The notes under the pieces are model-generated. The model did not search any database, was not told the origin of the DNA, and worked only from the letters and a program-made list of their open reading frames with translations. A DNA stretch of 64,000 nt from Hyphomicrobiales bacterium (lineage in GTDB: Bacteria; Pseudomonadota; Alphaproteobacteria; Rhizobiales; Beijerinckiaceae): positions 21,267-85,266 of the forward strand of contig CANGIS010000007.1 in the NCBI GenBank assembly GCA_947454055.1, in the 5' to 3' direction. A program made the position numbers and the translations under genes. Numbering within the stretch: position 1 is the first letter of the stretch; every line of letters starts with the position of its first letter. Shown here piece after piece: positions 1 through 9,956 of the stretch.

Positions 1-19
1 GGCTGGTTAAAGTTCTGAA

Positions 20-2350
20 TCAGAATCCGCCACCGCCTCCAAGAGCTTGAACAGCCTTAAGAATTTCCTCTGGCGTAGCGGGTGCGTTCAAGGGAACCGG
101 CGTTCCGGGTTGCAGCGATTGGATCGCATTCAAAATCGCCGAATAAACCGAAATAGCGAGCATCACAGGCGGTTCGCCAACCGCTTTCGAGCGGTAAACC
201 GTGTCCTCGCGGTTGGCCCCGTCAAACAATGCAACACGGAAATCGACCGGAATATCGGAAGCAACCGGGATCTTGTAGGTCGATGGCGCATGCGTGCGAA
301 GCCGCCCCTTATCGTCATAAACGAGCTCCTCGGTGGTAAGCCAACCTAAGCCCTGAACAAAGCCGCCCTCGATCTGGCCGATGTCGATGGCCGGGTTCAG
401 CGAGCGGCCCACATCGTGGAGAATATCCACGCGCTCGACCTTCATTTCACCGGTCAGCGTGTCGATGGCCACTTCGCTGCACGCCGCGCCATAGGCAAAA
501 TAATAGAACGGTCGGCCGACCGCATTGGCGCGGTCCCACACCACTTTCGGCGTTTTATAATGACTGGCTTCCGAGAGATGGATGCGACCCGCATGGCAGG
601 CTTTGGCCAGCTCGCCGAAGCCAAGCGTCAATTGGCCAACCGCAACCATGTCATCGCGAAATACAATCTCGGCAGGATCGACGCCATGCGTCTCTGCCGC
701 AAAGGCCGTCATCCGCGCTTTGATCGCCTTGGCCGCCAACATCGCCGCCATGCCATTGAGATCGGTTCCCGCTGATGCTGCCGTCGGCGACGTGTTCGGC
801 ACTTTGCCCGTCGAGGTCGGCATGACCCGAATACGGTCCATCGAAATGCCGAATTCCTCGGCCACGATTTGCGCGACTTTAAGAAACAGGCCCTGCCCCA
901 TCTCGGTGCCGCCATGATTCAGATGCACGGAACCATCGGAGTAGACATGCACCAAGGCCGCGCCTTGGTTCATCTGGGTCAGGGTGAATGAAATTCCGAA
1001 TTTAACCGGCGTCAGCGCAAGGCCGCGGCGGATCAGCGGGGACTCACGGTTAAACGCGTCAATTGCCTCACGCCGCGCGCGATAGTCGGAGCTGCGCTCC
1101 AGCTGATCAACAAGCGCGTGTAGAACATCGTGATCCTCGACCTGCATCCCGAACGGCGTATGCTCGCCGCCGGGCCGGTAGAAATTGGCTTTGCGGATGT
1201 CCAGCGGATCGCGTCCCGTGGCGGATGCCAACGCGTCGATCATGCGCTCCATCGCCAACATGCCCTGCGGGCCGCCAAAGCCGCGAAACGCCGTATTGGA
1301 AACCGTATTGGTCTTTAACCGTCGCGATGACACCCGCACATCAGGGAGATAATACGAATTATCGGCGTGAAACATCGAGCGATCAACAACGCCCTGACTC
1401 AAATCGGCCGAATAGCCACAGCGCGCCAGAAGCGAGATATCGGCCGATTGGATGGTGCCATCGGCATGGGCGCCCAATTGCCAATCCACCCGAAAATCAT
1501 GCCGTTTGCCGGTCAGCATCATATCATCATCGCGATCAAGCCTGAGCTTGCACGGTTTGCGGGTGAAACGCGCCGCAAGGGCTGCAATCGCCGCCCATTG
1601 GGAGGCCTGACTTTCTTTGCCACCAAAACCGCCGCCCATGCGGCGCACTTCGCTGGTCACATAGGCATCCGGAATCCCGAGCACACGGGCCACCACATGC
1701 TGCACTTCGGTCGGATGCTGGCTCGAGGCGTGCACGAGCATCTCGTCACCCTCGCCCGGCATAGCGAAGGAAACTTGCCCTTCAAGATAAAAATGCTCCT
1801 GCCCGCCGATGCGAAACTGGCCAGACAGCTTAACCGGCGCTTCGGTCAGTGCTTTGGCGGGTTCCCCTCGACCAAAGGCATAGTCCGGCAGAACTGTCTC
1901 GTTGCGGTCCAAAGCGTCCTCAACGGTGATAGATGGCTTATCTTCCTCGAATTGGCTTTTAACGAGGCGGACGGCGCGACGCGCGGCATCCCGCGTTTCT
2001 GCTACCACCGCAAACAGCGCCTGACCCACAAATTCGACATGGGTTTCGGCGAACATCGGATCGTCACCCATCGCCGGCGACACATCGTTTTTACCCGGAA
2101 TATCCGCGGCGGTCAGCACGGCTACAACACCTGCCGCAGACCGAACCGCCTCAAGGTCGAGCGTCACGATCCTGCCGCGCGCCACCGGAGAGCCACCGAT
2201 CGCGATGTGTAATGTGCCTTCGGGTTCTGGAAGATCGTCGATATACAGCGCCGATCCCTGCACATGGCGCGTTGCGGACTCATGCGGCAAGGATTTTCCA
2301 ACCTGCCGGAGCGGGTGTTCCACAGCGTCAGCTCCATCATTCGGCAGCAT
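20..2350 (-). CDS. xdhB: Xanthine dehydrogenase, molybdopterin-binding large subunit
   Basis: Large subunit of xanthine dehydrogenase, which oxidises hypoxanthine to xanthine and xanthine to urate at a molybdenum cofactor in purine catabolism. The 776-residue product has the usual length. Visible family motifs are GGGFGGKE at about residue 240, an RGFGG arginine motif further on, a GTDLNG cofactor-binding stretch, and VGEPP near the C terminus, which contains the catalytic glutamate. The chosen ATG at 2350 starts the conserved N terminus and overlaps the end of xdhA by 14 bases, which suggests translational coupling. The frame stays open further upstream, but that part has no family character. 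The two overlapping subunit genes plus uraH point to urate production followed by degradation. Confidence is high. Confidence 0.95.
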   Translation of the reverse strand: MLPNDGADAVEHPLRQVGKSLPHESATRHVQGSALYIDDLPEPEGTLHIAIGGSPVARGRIVTLDLEAVRSAAGVVAVLTAADIPGKNDVSPAMGDDPMFAETHVEFVGQALFAVVAETRDAARRAVRLVKSQFEEDKPSITVEDALDRNETVLPDYAFGRGEPAKALTEAPVKLSGQFRIGGQEHFYLEGQVSFAMPGEGDEMLVHASSQHPTEVQHVVARVLGIPDAYVTSEVRRMGGGFGGKESQASQWAAIAALAARFTRKPCKLRLDRDDDMMLTGKRHDFRVDWQLGAHADGTIQSADISLLARCGYSADLSQGVVDRSMFHADNSYYLPDVRVSSRRLKTNTVSNTAFRGFGGPQGMLAMERMIDALASATGRDPLDIRKANFYRPGGEHTPFGMQVEDHDVLHALVDQLERSSDYRARREAIDAFNRESPLIRRGLALTPVKFGISFTLTQMNQGAALVHVYSDGSVHLNHGGTEMGQGLFLKVAQIVAEEFGISMDRIRVMPTSTGKVPNTSPTAASAGTDLNGMAAMLAAKAIKARMTAFAAETHGVDPAEIVFRDDMVAVGQLTLGFGELAKACHAGRIHLSEASHYKTPKVVWDRANAVGRPFYYFAYGAACSEVAIDTLTGEMKVERVDILHDVGRSLNPAIDIGQIEGGFVQGLGWLTTEELVYDDKGRLRTHAPSTYKIPVASDIPVDFRVALFDGANREDTVYRSKAVGEPPVMLAISVYSAILNAIQSLQPGTPVPLNAPATPEEILKAVQALGGGGGF

Positions 2351-3818
2351 GGGAAACCTCCCGCAAACCGCTGATCCGCGTCGATGACGACGGGACGCCG
2401 GCAATCTCGGCCAGTGCTTTGATGACCAGATTGCGGGCAACCCGCATCCGGTACTCGGCAGAGGCGCGATGATCGGAAAGGGGCGAGAAATCGGCGGTGA
2501 GGCCTTCAGCTCCCGCCCGCCAGGTTGAAATATCCTTGATCGGCAACCCAATAATCGCGGCTTCCGCCGCAGACGCCCGTTTAGGGATGCCTGCCATGCC
2601 GCCGAACGCGATCCGCGCCTGCGAGATCAAGCCATCTTCCACCGTAATCCGGAACGCTGCCATAACCGATGAAATGTCTTCATCGCGGCGCTTTGTGACT
2701 TTAAACAAGCGGATATGGTCGTTTGGACCCGGCTTAGAGAGCGTTATGCGCCGGATATACTCCCCCGGTTCGCGGTTTTGCTGCTTGTAGGCAATGAAAA
2801 ACTCTTCCAAGGGAACAGACCGGTTGGAAAAGCCGTTGCGCAATTCGACCGATGCTCCAAGGGCAATAAAGGCGGGCGGCCAATCGCCAATCGGCGAGCC
2901 ATTGGCAATATTGCCAACCACCGTGCCCGATGCGCGAACCTGCCTTGACCCGAAACGACGCGCCAATTCGCCAAAATCCGTATCAAGGGCGGCCAAGCGG
3001 GGCATCGCCATCTGATGGGTCACGCCAGCGCCGAAGCTCAGCGTCAATTCGGTTTCCTCGATTGCGGCCAAACCCTTGATGCGCCCGAGCCAAATCAGGC
3101 GCTTGAGCGGCATCAATCCTTTGGTGATCCAGAGACCTACATCGGTTGCTCCCGCAATCAAGGTCGCATCGGGATATTTCTGGATCAAATAGGCGAGCGA
3201 GGATTCAGCGGCAGGGGCAGCAAAAAAAGCCTCGTCATTGCCGACAAACACATCTTCCAACTGCCTGAATTGCTTGAAGGCCTCGAGCGTCTCCTCGGCC
3301 TTCGCATCAAACTGATCGGTTGCCGGATCGGCGAGCGCCTGCAAAGCGGCCTTCACAATCGGCGTATATCCGGTGCAACGGCACAGATTGCCCGACAAGG
3401 CCTCATTCACATCGGGCCGATCCACCGAGGCTTTCCCCTCATGGTAGAGCGCGAACAGGCTCATCACGATGCCAGGCGTACAAAACCCGCATTGAGAGCC
3501 ATGATGCTCGACCATTGCGCTCTGGATTTTGTGGAGTTCGCCTTTTTCGGCCAGATCCTCAATCGTGATCACATCCGCGCCGTCCGCTTGGCCCAGCAAT
3601 AGAATACAGGCATTGACCGGCTCATAGACCAGCTGACCATCGCGTTCACGCGCCAAAACTACCGTACATGCGCCGCAATCGCCCTCTGCGCAGCCCTCTT
3701 TAGTGCCGGTTGAGCGTTCTTCGAGCCGAAGCCAGTCTAACAAAGTGGCCTTGGGATCGGGGTTCGCAATATCCACCCGTTGGCCGCGCCGCAGAAAGCT
3801 GATGGTCGATCGCGTCAT
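2337..3818 (-). CDS. xdhA: Xanthine dehydrogenase small subunit (2Fe-2S and FAD)
   Basis: Small subunit of xanthine dehydrogenase, 493 residues. It passes electrons from the molybdenum subunit through two 2Fe-2S clusters to FAD and NAD+. The N-terminal ferredoxin-like domain has Cys43, Cys48, Cys51 and Cys71. A second cluster domain follows, with CGFC and CRC motifs at about residues 110-147. The rest is a CO-dehydrogenase-type FAD-binding domain containing the IAGATDVGLW and GNIANGSPIGD stretches. It starts 3 bases after the uraH stop and overlaps xdhB, so uraH-xdhA-xdhB is read as one operon. No truncation is seen. Confidence 0.95.
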   Translation of the reverse strand: MTRSTISFLRRGQRVDIANPDPKATLLDWLRLEERSTGTKEGCAEGDCGACTVVLARERDGQLVYEPVNACILLLGQADGADVITIEDLAEKGELHKIQSAMVEHHGSQCGFCTPGIVMSLFALYHEGKASVDRPDVNEALSGNLCRCTGYTPIVKAALQALADPATDQFDAKAEETLEAFKQFRQLEDVFVGNDEAFFAAPAAESSLAYLIQKYPDATLIAGATDVGLWITKGLMPLKRLIWLGRIKGLAAIEETELTLSFGAGVTHQMAMPRLAALDTDFGELARRFGSRQVRASGTVVGNIANGSPIGDWPPAFIALGASVELRNGFSNRSVPLEEFFIAYKQQNREPGEYIRRITLSKPGPNDHIRLFKVTKRRDEDISSVMAAFRITVEDGLISQARIAFGGMAGIPKRASAAEAAIIGLPIKDISTWRAGAEGLTADFSPLSDHRASAEYRMRVARNLVIKALAEIAGVPSSSTRISGLREVSHAAE

Positions 3819-3821
3819 GGC

Positions 3822-4163
3822 TCAGCTCCCGCGATAGGTCGAAAAGCTGAAGGGCGAGACCAGCAAGGGGACATGGTAATGGCGGTTCTCGGAAATGCCG
3901 AAGCGGATCGGCACTTCGTCCAGAAATGCGGGGTCCGGCAAGGCGATACCAAGCTTCCGGAAATAATCACCGACCGCGAAAACCAGCTCATAGGTTCCGA
4001 ATTGGAACATCTCCCCTTCCAGCAAGGGATGATCGACCCGACCATCCGCATTGGTGACGGCGCGTTTAAGCACCGCGCCGTCCGATAGGCGGGTCAGCGT
4101 GAGAGCCATGCCCGATGCAGGGTGGCCGTGGGCGGTATCAAGAACGTGTGTTGTGAGTTTCAT
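3822..4163 (-). CDS. uraH: 5-hydroxyisourate hydrolase (transthyretin-like)
   Basis: Hydrolyses 5-hydroxyisourate, the first product of urate oxidation, to OHCU. The 113-residue protein has the family length. It carries the N-terminal HVLD signature with the active-site histidine and the invariant C-terminal YRGS tetrapeptide. The ATG at 4163 starts exactly at the conserved MKLTTHVLD; a start four codons upstream is possible but less likely. It is the first of three tightly spaced genes with xdhA and xdhB. Urate oxidase and OHCU decarboxylase are not in the window and would be expected beyond its left edge or elsewhere. Confidence 0.95.
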   Translation of the reverse strand: MKLTTHVLDTAHGHPASGMALTLTRLSDGAVLKRAVTNADGRVDHPLLEGEMFQFGTYELVFAVGDYFRKLGIALPDPAFLDEVPIRFGISENRHYHVPLLVSPFSFSTYRGS

Positions 4164-4230
4164 AATACCAATCATGCCTCAGGATGACGAAGAGCTAAAG
4201 AGGGAAGTTGCCCGCCATCCACGCCTGAAA

Positions 4231-5241
4231 TCAGCTGAACCGATAATCGGTTACCTGCCGATAGACTTGTCCGGGCCGCAACACAGGATCGGGAAAATGC
4301 GCGACATTGGGACTGTCGGGCACATTTTGTGGCTCGAGGCAGAACCCGCCATGCGCCTGCAATTTCTGCCCTCCAAGCCCCGTGACAGGAACATTGAGCC
4401 TCTTCGCGTCATAAAACTGGATGCAGGGTTCGGTCGTGAAGACCTGCATCGACAGGCCGTTTTTAGGCGATTTGGCCGTCGCAGCATGGCGAAGCGGGCC
4501 GCTGCGGGTCTCCAGCACGAAGTTCTGGTCATAATGGAAATGTTCGCCATTCGGCTGGATGTGCCTGATCGGCCGCCCCCTACGGAAATCAAACGGGGTG
4601 TCAGCCACATGATGGAGCTCGCCTGTCGGGATGAGCTCGTGGTCAACGCTGGAGATGACATTGGCCGGAATCATCAGTTCATGGTCTAAAATGTGATCAG
4701 ACCCGTCGAGGTTGTAATATGAATGCAGCGCGAGATTGATGATGGTGGGGGCATCCGTCGTCGCCGTGAGCTCGGTCCGGAGGGTGGCAGGCTCGACGAG
4801 GCTATAGCGGCAGGTCACGGTGAGGTTCCCGGGATAGCCGCCATCGCCATCGGGCGAGAACAAAGTGAGCGTCACGGAATGGGCGTCGTGGTGCGCCAAT
4901 TGCCAGGGCCTGCGGCCAAAGCCGGATGCGCCGCCATGCAGGCTGTGTTTGCCCAGAAAATTCTGTTCGAGCTGGTAGGGCTTTCCATCGATCACGAAAC
5001 GCCCATCGCGGATACGGTTGGCGAACCGTCCCGCTAAAGCGCCCAGATGCGGGGAGTGCGCCACATAATCTTCGAGACGATCAAGCCCCAGCACGACTCG
5101 TTGCGGGCCGTTCTTTGACGGAACAACAAGATCGCGGACCACGGCGCCCCAATTGAGGATTTTTGCCTCTGCGCCCGCGGATGAGCGGATGGTCATCTCA
5201 TAGACGGGCTCGCCACCCACCTCGCCAAAAAGCCGCTTCAT
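4231..5241 (-). CDS. galM: Aldose 1-epimerase (galactose mutarotase)
   Basis: Interconverts alpha and beta anomers of aldoses. The 336-residue product has the mutarotase features: GRFANRI, the KHSLHGG region with one active-site histidine at about residue 100, the HSYYNL motif with the second histidine, and FCLEPQN with the catalytic glutamate. The ATG at 5241 opens the conserved N terminus; an in-frame extension to 5286 would run into the upstream gene's 3' end. It lies 12 bases after the gloA-like gene and 67 bases before uraH, so it may share a transcript with the purine genes. It has no obvious role in purine breakdown. Confidence 0.93.
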   Translation of the reverse strand: MKRLFGEVGGEPVYEMTIRSSAGAEAKILNWGAVVRDLVVPSKNGPQRVVLGLDRLEDYVAHSPHLGALAGRFANRIRDGRFVIDGKPYQLEQNFLGKHSLHGGASGFGRRPWQLAHHDAHSVTLTLFSPDGDGGYPGNLTVTCRYSLVEPATLRTELTATTDAPTIINLALHSYYNLDGSDHILDHELMIPANVISSVDHELIPTGELHHVADTPFDFRRGRPIRHIQPNGEHFHYDQNFVLETRSGPLRHAATAKSPKNGLSMQVFTTEPCIQFYDAKRLNVPVTGLGGQKLQAHGGFCLEPQNVPDSPNVAHFPDPVLRPGQVYRQVTDYRFS

Positions 5242-5252
5242 GGACACACCCT

Positions 5253-5696
5253 TCACCAGCTGCCGGTATTCGGCATCGAAATCCATGGCTCAGCCAGCGG
5301 CAAGGCGTCACCGCGCTGCAAAATCTCGAAGGAAATACCGTCAGGCGATTTGATAAAGGCCATCCGGCCATCGCGCGGCGGCCGGTTGATGACCACGCCT
5401 TTATCCATCAAACTCTGGCAATATTCGTGGATATTGTCGACCCGATAGGCTAAATGGCCGAAATTGCGCCCGCCCGTATAGTCGTGCTCGTCCCAATTAT
5501 AGGTCAACTCCAACGCAGGGGCGCTATTGGTCTTGAAGGCTTCGACATCGCCCTCTGCAACGAGAAAAATCAGCGTAAAACGGCCCTTTTCATTCTCGTA
5601 ACGGCGCACTTCGACGAGGCCCATTTTGTTGCAGTAAAAATCAAGCGATTGCTCGATATTGGCAATTCGCACCATCGTATGCAGATATTCCATCAT
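5253..5696 (-). CDS. gloA: Lactoylglutathione lyase-like VOC protein (glyoxalase I)
   Basis: Predicted glyoxalase I, which isomerises the methylglyoxal-glutathione hemithioacetal to lactoylglutathione. It is a single vicinal-oxygen-chelate protein of 147 residues. All four expected metal ligands are visible: His in MEYLHTMVRI, Glu in ALELTYNW, His in GHLAYRV and Glu in ISFEIL. The start at 5696 is preceded by GGGGAGG eight bases upstream; the next codon is also ATG. It is divergent from the cation transporter across a 165-base gap and leads into galM. Other VOC enzymes are possible, but the ligand set and length fit GloA well. Confidence 0.88.
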   Translation of the reverse strand: MMEYLHTMVRIANIEQSLDFYCNKMGLVEVRRYENEKGRFTLIFLVAEGDVEAFKTNSAPALELTYNWDEHDYTGGRNFGHLAYRVDNIHEYCQSLMDKGVVINRPPRDGRMAFIKSPDGISFEILQRGDALPLAEPWISMPNTGSW

Positions 5697-5861
5697 CGTA
5701 AGGCCTCCCCAACTGTACACGCAACTTCAGGGCACGATGGACGCGACGGACGAAGGTTGCAAGGCCTCTGTCATGATTTCGATGCCGTTTGGGTGCTACA
5801 AGCCATGGTTGACGTGCCCTGCTGCGGGGTCTACGGCCTGATGCAACCAGAGGATTTAGCT

Positions 5862-7235
5862 ATGTCTGACGCCAAAGAAAATGCCGCGCTGTCTTCCATT
5901 GCAGCCAGCGTCGTCATCACACTTGGCAAAGGTGCTGCCGGACTGATGACCGGCTCCCTCGCCCTTTTGTCGGACGCCGCCCACAGCCTCTTGGACGTGG
6001 TGGCGACCACGATGACATGGCTTGCCATCCGAGCGGCCTCCAAGCCCGCCGATGAGGGTCACCATTATGGCCACGGAAAGGTCGAATCCATTGCGGCATT
6101 GGCTGAAACGGGCTTCCTTTTCCTGTTGTCGGGGGCGGTCGCCATCGAGGGTGTTCGTCGTTTGTGGGTAGAGCAATCGGTGGTCGTCGTGCACTGGTCA
6201 GCCATTGTTGTGCTTGTGATCTCGATCGCCATCGATGCGTGGCGCTATGTCAATCTGACCCGCGTCGCGCGTGAGACGAACAGCGAGGCGCTGGCCGCCG
6301 ATGCGCTGCATTTCTCGTCCGACCTTGTTAATTCCGTGCTGGTTTTGCTGGCTTTCGGCGCCGCCGCATGGGGCTACCCGCAGGCTGACGCTCTGGTGGC
6401 CATCGGGGTCGCGATTTTCATTGCGGTCGCCGGGTATCGCTTGGCCCGCCGGACGCTGGATACACTGCTCGACGCAGCGCCGGTGGGATACGCATCACAG
6501 ATCCGCAAGATTGTGCGCGATGTTCCGGGCGTGGTCGATGTGGAGGATGTTCGTGCCCGACGGGCCGGATCCGATCTGTTCATCGATCTGGAGATCGGGG
6601 TTGCCCGCTCGATGCCGTTTGACCGGTTGGGCCTCTTGAAGGCCGCCATCGTCACCGCCATCCGCACGGCTTTTAGCGAAGCGCAGGTGACGGTTACCGC
6701 GACCCCCGTCACCCTGGATGAGGAAACCGTTTTGGAGCGCGTGATCCTGATCGCCGCCCGCCGCCGTTTACCGGTGCACCACGTCACAGTTCAGGAATTG
6801 TCGGGCACGCTTTCCGTCAGCCTTGATCTTGAAGTGGATGGGGGCTTGTCCCTTGGTGAAGCGCATACGATTGCCAGCCAGCTCGAAGCCGCGATCCGCG
6901 AAGAACTAGGGGCTGCAACCGAAGTCGAAACGCATATCGAGCCGCTCGTTGTCTCGAGCCTTGTCGGGCGGGACGTGGCGGACGGCATGAAAACATCGGT
7001 CATCGAATCGCTGACCCGCCATGCGGAGCGAAGCAGGACGATCAGCGATGTACATAATATACGGGTGCGCGAAACTGGGCATGGACTGATCGTCAATTAT
7101 CATTGCCGGGTCGATGCAACGCTTGATGTCACCACGGTCCACGAGGTGGTTGATCGCCTTGAACATCAAGTTCGCAAGGATGTGCCGGACATTTTGAGAA
7201 TCGTCAGTCACACCGAGCCACTGCGGAGCTTATAA
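5862..7235 (+). CDS. Cation diffusion facilitator family transporter
   Basis: Inner-membrane divalent-cation/proton antiporter of the CDF (zinc transporter) family, 457 residues. The first transmembrane segments carry Asp38, His41 and Asp45 (LLSDAAHSLLD), then the HYGHGKVE motif in the cytosolic loop, and a second metal-site pair in ALHFSSDLVNS. The soluble C-terminal part is longer than usual and looks like two or three ferredoxin-like metal-sensing repeats, including QELSGTLSVSLDLEVD and VHNIRVRETGHGLIVNYH. The ATG at 5862 has AGAGGA upstream; the frame is open to 5454, but that stretch has no family character and lies antisense to gloA. Metal specificity (Zn, Fe, Mn) cannot be assigned from the sequence. 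Confidence 0.92.
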   Translation: MSDAKENAALSSIAASVVITLGKGAAGLMTGSLALLSDAAHSLLDVVATTMTWLAIRAASKPADEGHHYGHGKVESIAALAETGFLFLLSGAVAIEGVRRLWVEQSVVVVHWSAIVVLVISIAIDAWRYVNLTRVARETNSEALAADALHFSSDLVNSVLVLLAFGAAAWGYPQADALVAIGVAIFIAVAGYRLARRTLDTLLDAAPVGYASQIRKIVRDVPGVVDVEDVRARRAGSDLFIDLEIGVARSMPFDRLGLLKAAIVTAIRTAFSEAQVTVTATPVTLDEETVLERVILIAARRRLPVHHVTVQELSGTLSVSLDLEVDGGLSLGEAHTIASQLEAAIREELGAATEVETHIEPLVVSSLVGRDVADGMKTSVIESLTRHAERSRTISDVHNIRVRETGHGLIVNYHCRVDATLDVTTVHEVVDRLEHQVRKDVPDILRIVSHTEPLRSL

Positions 7236-7319
7236 AGGTAAACGTCCCACACTCGACGAATACGATACAAAGGCGGTATAGGCTTGGCTACATTTCCTGT
7301 CGCCGAAAGCACGTTTACC

Positions 7320-9956
7320 ATGGGCACCGATTCCGACCGCGTCATCCGCCTCGCCGAATACACCGCACCCGCCTGGCTGATCGAAACCGTGCATCTCGAT
7401 GCGACACTCGATGACACACGAACGCGCGTCATTGCCACCTTGCACATCAAGCCCAATTCACAATCAGCAGGCGGCCCGCTGGTATTGGATGGCGATGATT
7501 TGGTGCTTGAAAGCATCGCGCTCGATGGTGTCGTTCTCCCGACATCGGCCTGCACGATTGATCGCCGCACGCTGACCTTGACCCATACGCCCCAGCGGCC
7601 CTTCAAACTGACCATCGTGACGTTGCTCGATCCGGCTGCGAATACGCAGCTGATGGGGCTATACCGTTCCTCCGGCAATTATTGCACGCAATGCGAGGCG
7701 GAAGGCTTTCGCCGGATTACGTTCTTCCTCGATCGTCCGGATGTGATGGCGGTGTTCACGACGCGGATTGTCGCCAAAAAAGACGAGGCTCCGGTTCTGC
7801 TCGGCAACGGCAACAGGGTTGAAGCCGGCGACCTGCCCGACGGCTGGCATTATGCGGTCTGGCACGACCCCCACCCGAAGCCGGCCTATCTCTTCGCGCT
7901 GGTCGGCGGCAGGCTTGGTAAAGTCGGGGGCTCTTTTACCACGCGGTCAGGCCGGAAAGTGGAACTGGGCATCTATGTCGAAAGCGGCAAGGAAAATCGC
8001 GCCGGCTACGCGCTTGATGCGTTGATCCGCTCGATGCGCTGGGACGAGGAAGCTTTTGGCTGCGAATATGATCTGGATGTGTTCAACATCGTTGCCGTGT
8101 CCGATTTCAATATGGGCGCGATGGAGAACAAAGGTCTCAACATCTTCAACGACAAATATGTTCTGGCCAGTCCGGAGACAGCGACGGACGCGGATTATGC
8201 CAATATCGAAGCCATTATTGCGCATGAATATTTCCACAACTGGACCGGCAACCGCATCACCTGCCGCGATTGGTTCCAGCTTTGCCTGAAGGAAGGCCTA
8301 ACGGTTTTCCGCGATCAGGAATTCAGCGCCGATCAACGCTCGCGCTCGGTCAAGCGAATCGCCGATGTACGCACCCTGCGCTCGCAACAATTTTCCGAAG
8401 ATGCCGGCCCTCTAGCCCATCCGGTGCGGCCTTATGAATATCGCGAGATCAATAATTTCTACACGCCGACGGTCTATGAGAAAGGCGCCGAACTGATCCG
8501 CATGCTCAAGATTCTGCTTGGCGCCGATCTGTTCCGGCAAGGCATGGACCTTTATCTGTCGCGCTGTGACGGAACAGCGGCCACGATCGAGGAATTCATC
8601 AGCTGCTTTGCCGATGCCAGCGGTCGCGATCTCGGCCATTTTGCCCAATGGTATGGGCAAGCGGGCACCCCCCATGTTTCAATCACGGAATCCTTTGACC
8701 CCGCCGGCGGACACTACCGGATCCGGTTCACCCAAGCCACACCGGCAACGCCGGGGCAACCCGTCAAGCAGGCCATGGTGATCCCCCTTGCGTTGGCCTT
8801 TTTTGATACCGAGGGTCGGGAATTATCGTTGAGCCCGTCGACAGGCGTCATCGAGAACGGCGTTTTTGTCCTCGACGGCGAAAAAGCCGAACTGGCCTTC
8901 GATCAGGTACCGGCCAAACCGATCTTGTCAGCCCTTCGCGGCTTCTCCGCTCCGGTTGTGCTGGACGCCGAAACCACCGACGAGGAAAGGCTGGTATTGC
9001 TGGCCCATGACACCGACCCGTTCAACCGCTGGCAGGCGGCGCAGGGTTACGCGATGAAATTGTTAAAGGTAGGTGCCCTCGCCGCGCGAAACGGTCAGGC
9101 CTTGCACTTTGACCCGCGCTTTGCCGAAGGCCTCGCCCTTATTCTGCAGGGCGATGACCACGCCTTTATGGCCCAGATTCTGGCTTTGCCCAGCGAGAAC
9201 GATGTTGCCCGTGAACTTGGCACCGATGTCGATCCGGATGCCGTCCACGCGGCCCGTCTGGGCTTCAGACGCGCCATCGGATTGCAGCTCGGCACGCAGC
9301 TCGAAGCCTTGTGCATGGCCTTGGCCTCCAGAGAAAGTTTTCGCCCCGATGCACAAAGCGCCGGTAGCCGCGCGCTTCGCAACGGGGCGCTTGATCTGCT
9401 GGCGATGGGTATGCCGACCATCGGCCTTGGTCTGGCGGAACAGCAATATCATTCGGCCGACAATATGACGGACCGGTTTGCGGCTCTTTCCATTCTGGCC
9501 CAGCATCGCGGTGCTGCGCGTGAAGCAGCGCTCGATCATTTCGGACAAGCGTTTGGCCAAGATCCGCTTGTGCTCGACAAATGGTTTTCACTGCAGGCCT
9601 CGATCGCAGAAATTGAAACGCTCGATCGTATCCAAAGGCTCATGAACCATCCGGGATTTTCAATGAAAAACCCCAATCGGTTACGCGCTTTGATCGGAAC
9701 ATTTGCGGCGGGTAACCCGTCCCAGTTCAACCGCGCCGATGGGGCGGGATACGATCTCGTCTCAAGGATCATTATTGAAACCGATCGCTCAAACCCGCAA
9801 GTCGCTGCCCGCATCTTGGGAGCGTTCAAATCCTGGCGTACGCTTGAGATGGGGCGCAAGATGCTGGCCGAAAGGGCCCTGCGCAACATTGCGGATCAAG
9901 TGCCGCTTTCGCTCGATGTGCTGGATATCGTGACCCGAACACTGGCGCAAAATTAA
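7320..9956 (+). CDS. pepN: Aminopeptidase N (M1 family)
   Basis: Zinc-dependent M1 aminopeptidase that removes N-terminal residues from peptides in the cytoplasm. The 878-residue protein has the GAMENKG substrate-binding motif at about residue 266 and the HEYFHNW zinc site starting at His302, with the third ligand glutamate in KEGLTVFRDQEF. The C-terminal helical PepN domains are complete. The ATG at 7320 matches where family members begin (VIRLAEYTAP follows). A TTG at 7284 in the same frame has a better ribosome site (AAAGGCGG) and would add 12 residues. The gene follows the CDF gene after a gap of under 100 bases. Confidence 0.95.
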   Translation: MGTDSDRVIRLAEYTAPAWLIETVHLDATLDDTRTRVIATLHIKPNSQSAGGPLVLDGDDLVLESIALDGVVLPTSACTIDRRTLTLTHTPQRPFKLTIVTLLDPAANTQLMGLYRSSGNYCTQCEAEGFRRITFFLDRPDVMAVFTTRIVAKKDEAPVLLGNGNRVEAGDLPDGWHYAVWHDPHPKPAYLFALVGGRLGKVGGSFTTRSGRKVELGIYVESGKENRAGYALDALIRSMRWDEEAFGCEYDLDVFNIVAVSDFNMGAMENKGLNIFNDKYVLASPETATDADYANIEAIIAHEYFHNWTGNRITCRDWFQLCLKEGLTVFRDQEFSADQRSRSVKRIADVRTLRSQQFSEDAGPLAHPVRPYEYREINNFYTPTVYEKGAELIRMLKILLGADLFRQGMDLYLSRCDGTAATIEEFISCFADASGRDLGHFAQWYGQAGTPHVSITESFDPAGGHYRIRFTQATPATPGQPVKQAMVIPLALAFFDTEGRELSLSPSTGVIENGVFVLDGEKAELAFDQVPAKPILSALRGFSAPVVLDAETTDEERLVLLAHDTDPFNRWQAAQGYAMKLLKVGALAARNGQALHFDPRFAEGLALILQGDDHAFMAQILALPSENDVARELGTDVDPDAVHAARLGFRRAIGLQLGTQLEALCMALASRESFRPDAQSAGSRALRNGALDLLAMGMPTIGLGLAEQQYHSADNMTDRFAALSILAQHRGAAREAALDHFGQAFGQDPLVLDKWFSLQASIAEIETLDRIQRLMNHPGFSMKNPNRLRALIGTFAAGNPSQFNRADGAGYDLVSRIIIETDRSNPQVAARILGAFKSWRTLEMGRKMLAERALRNIADQVPLSLDVLDIVTRTLAQN

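Noticed and set aside
1367..2212. Plus-strand open frame of 281 codons antisense to xdhB
   Set aside because: Shadow frame; xdhB motifs are complete on the minus strand.
7284..7320. TTG start for pepN at 7284
   Set aside because: The ribosome site is better there, but the family N terminus begins at the ATG at 7320; kept only as an alternative.
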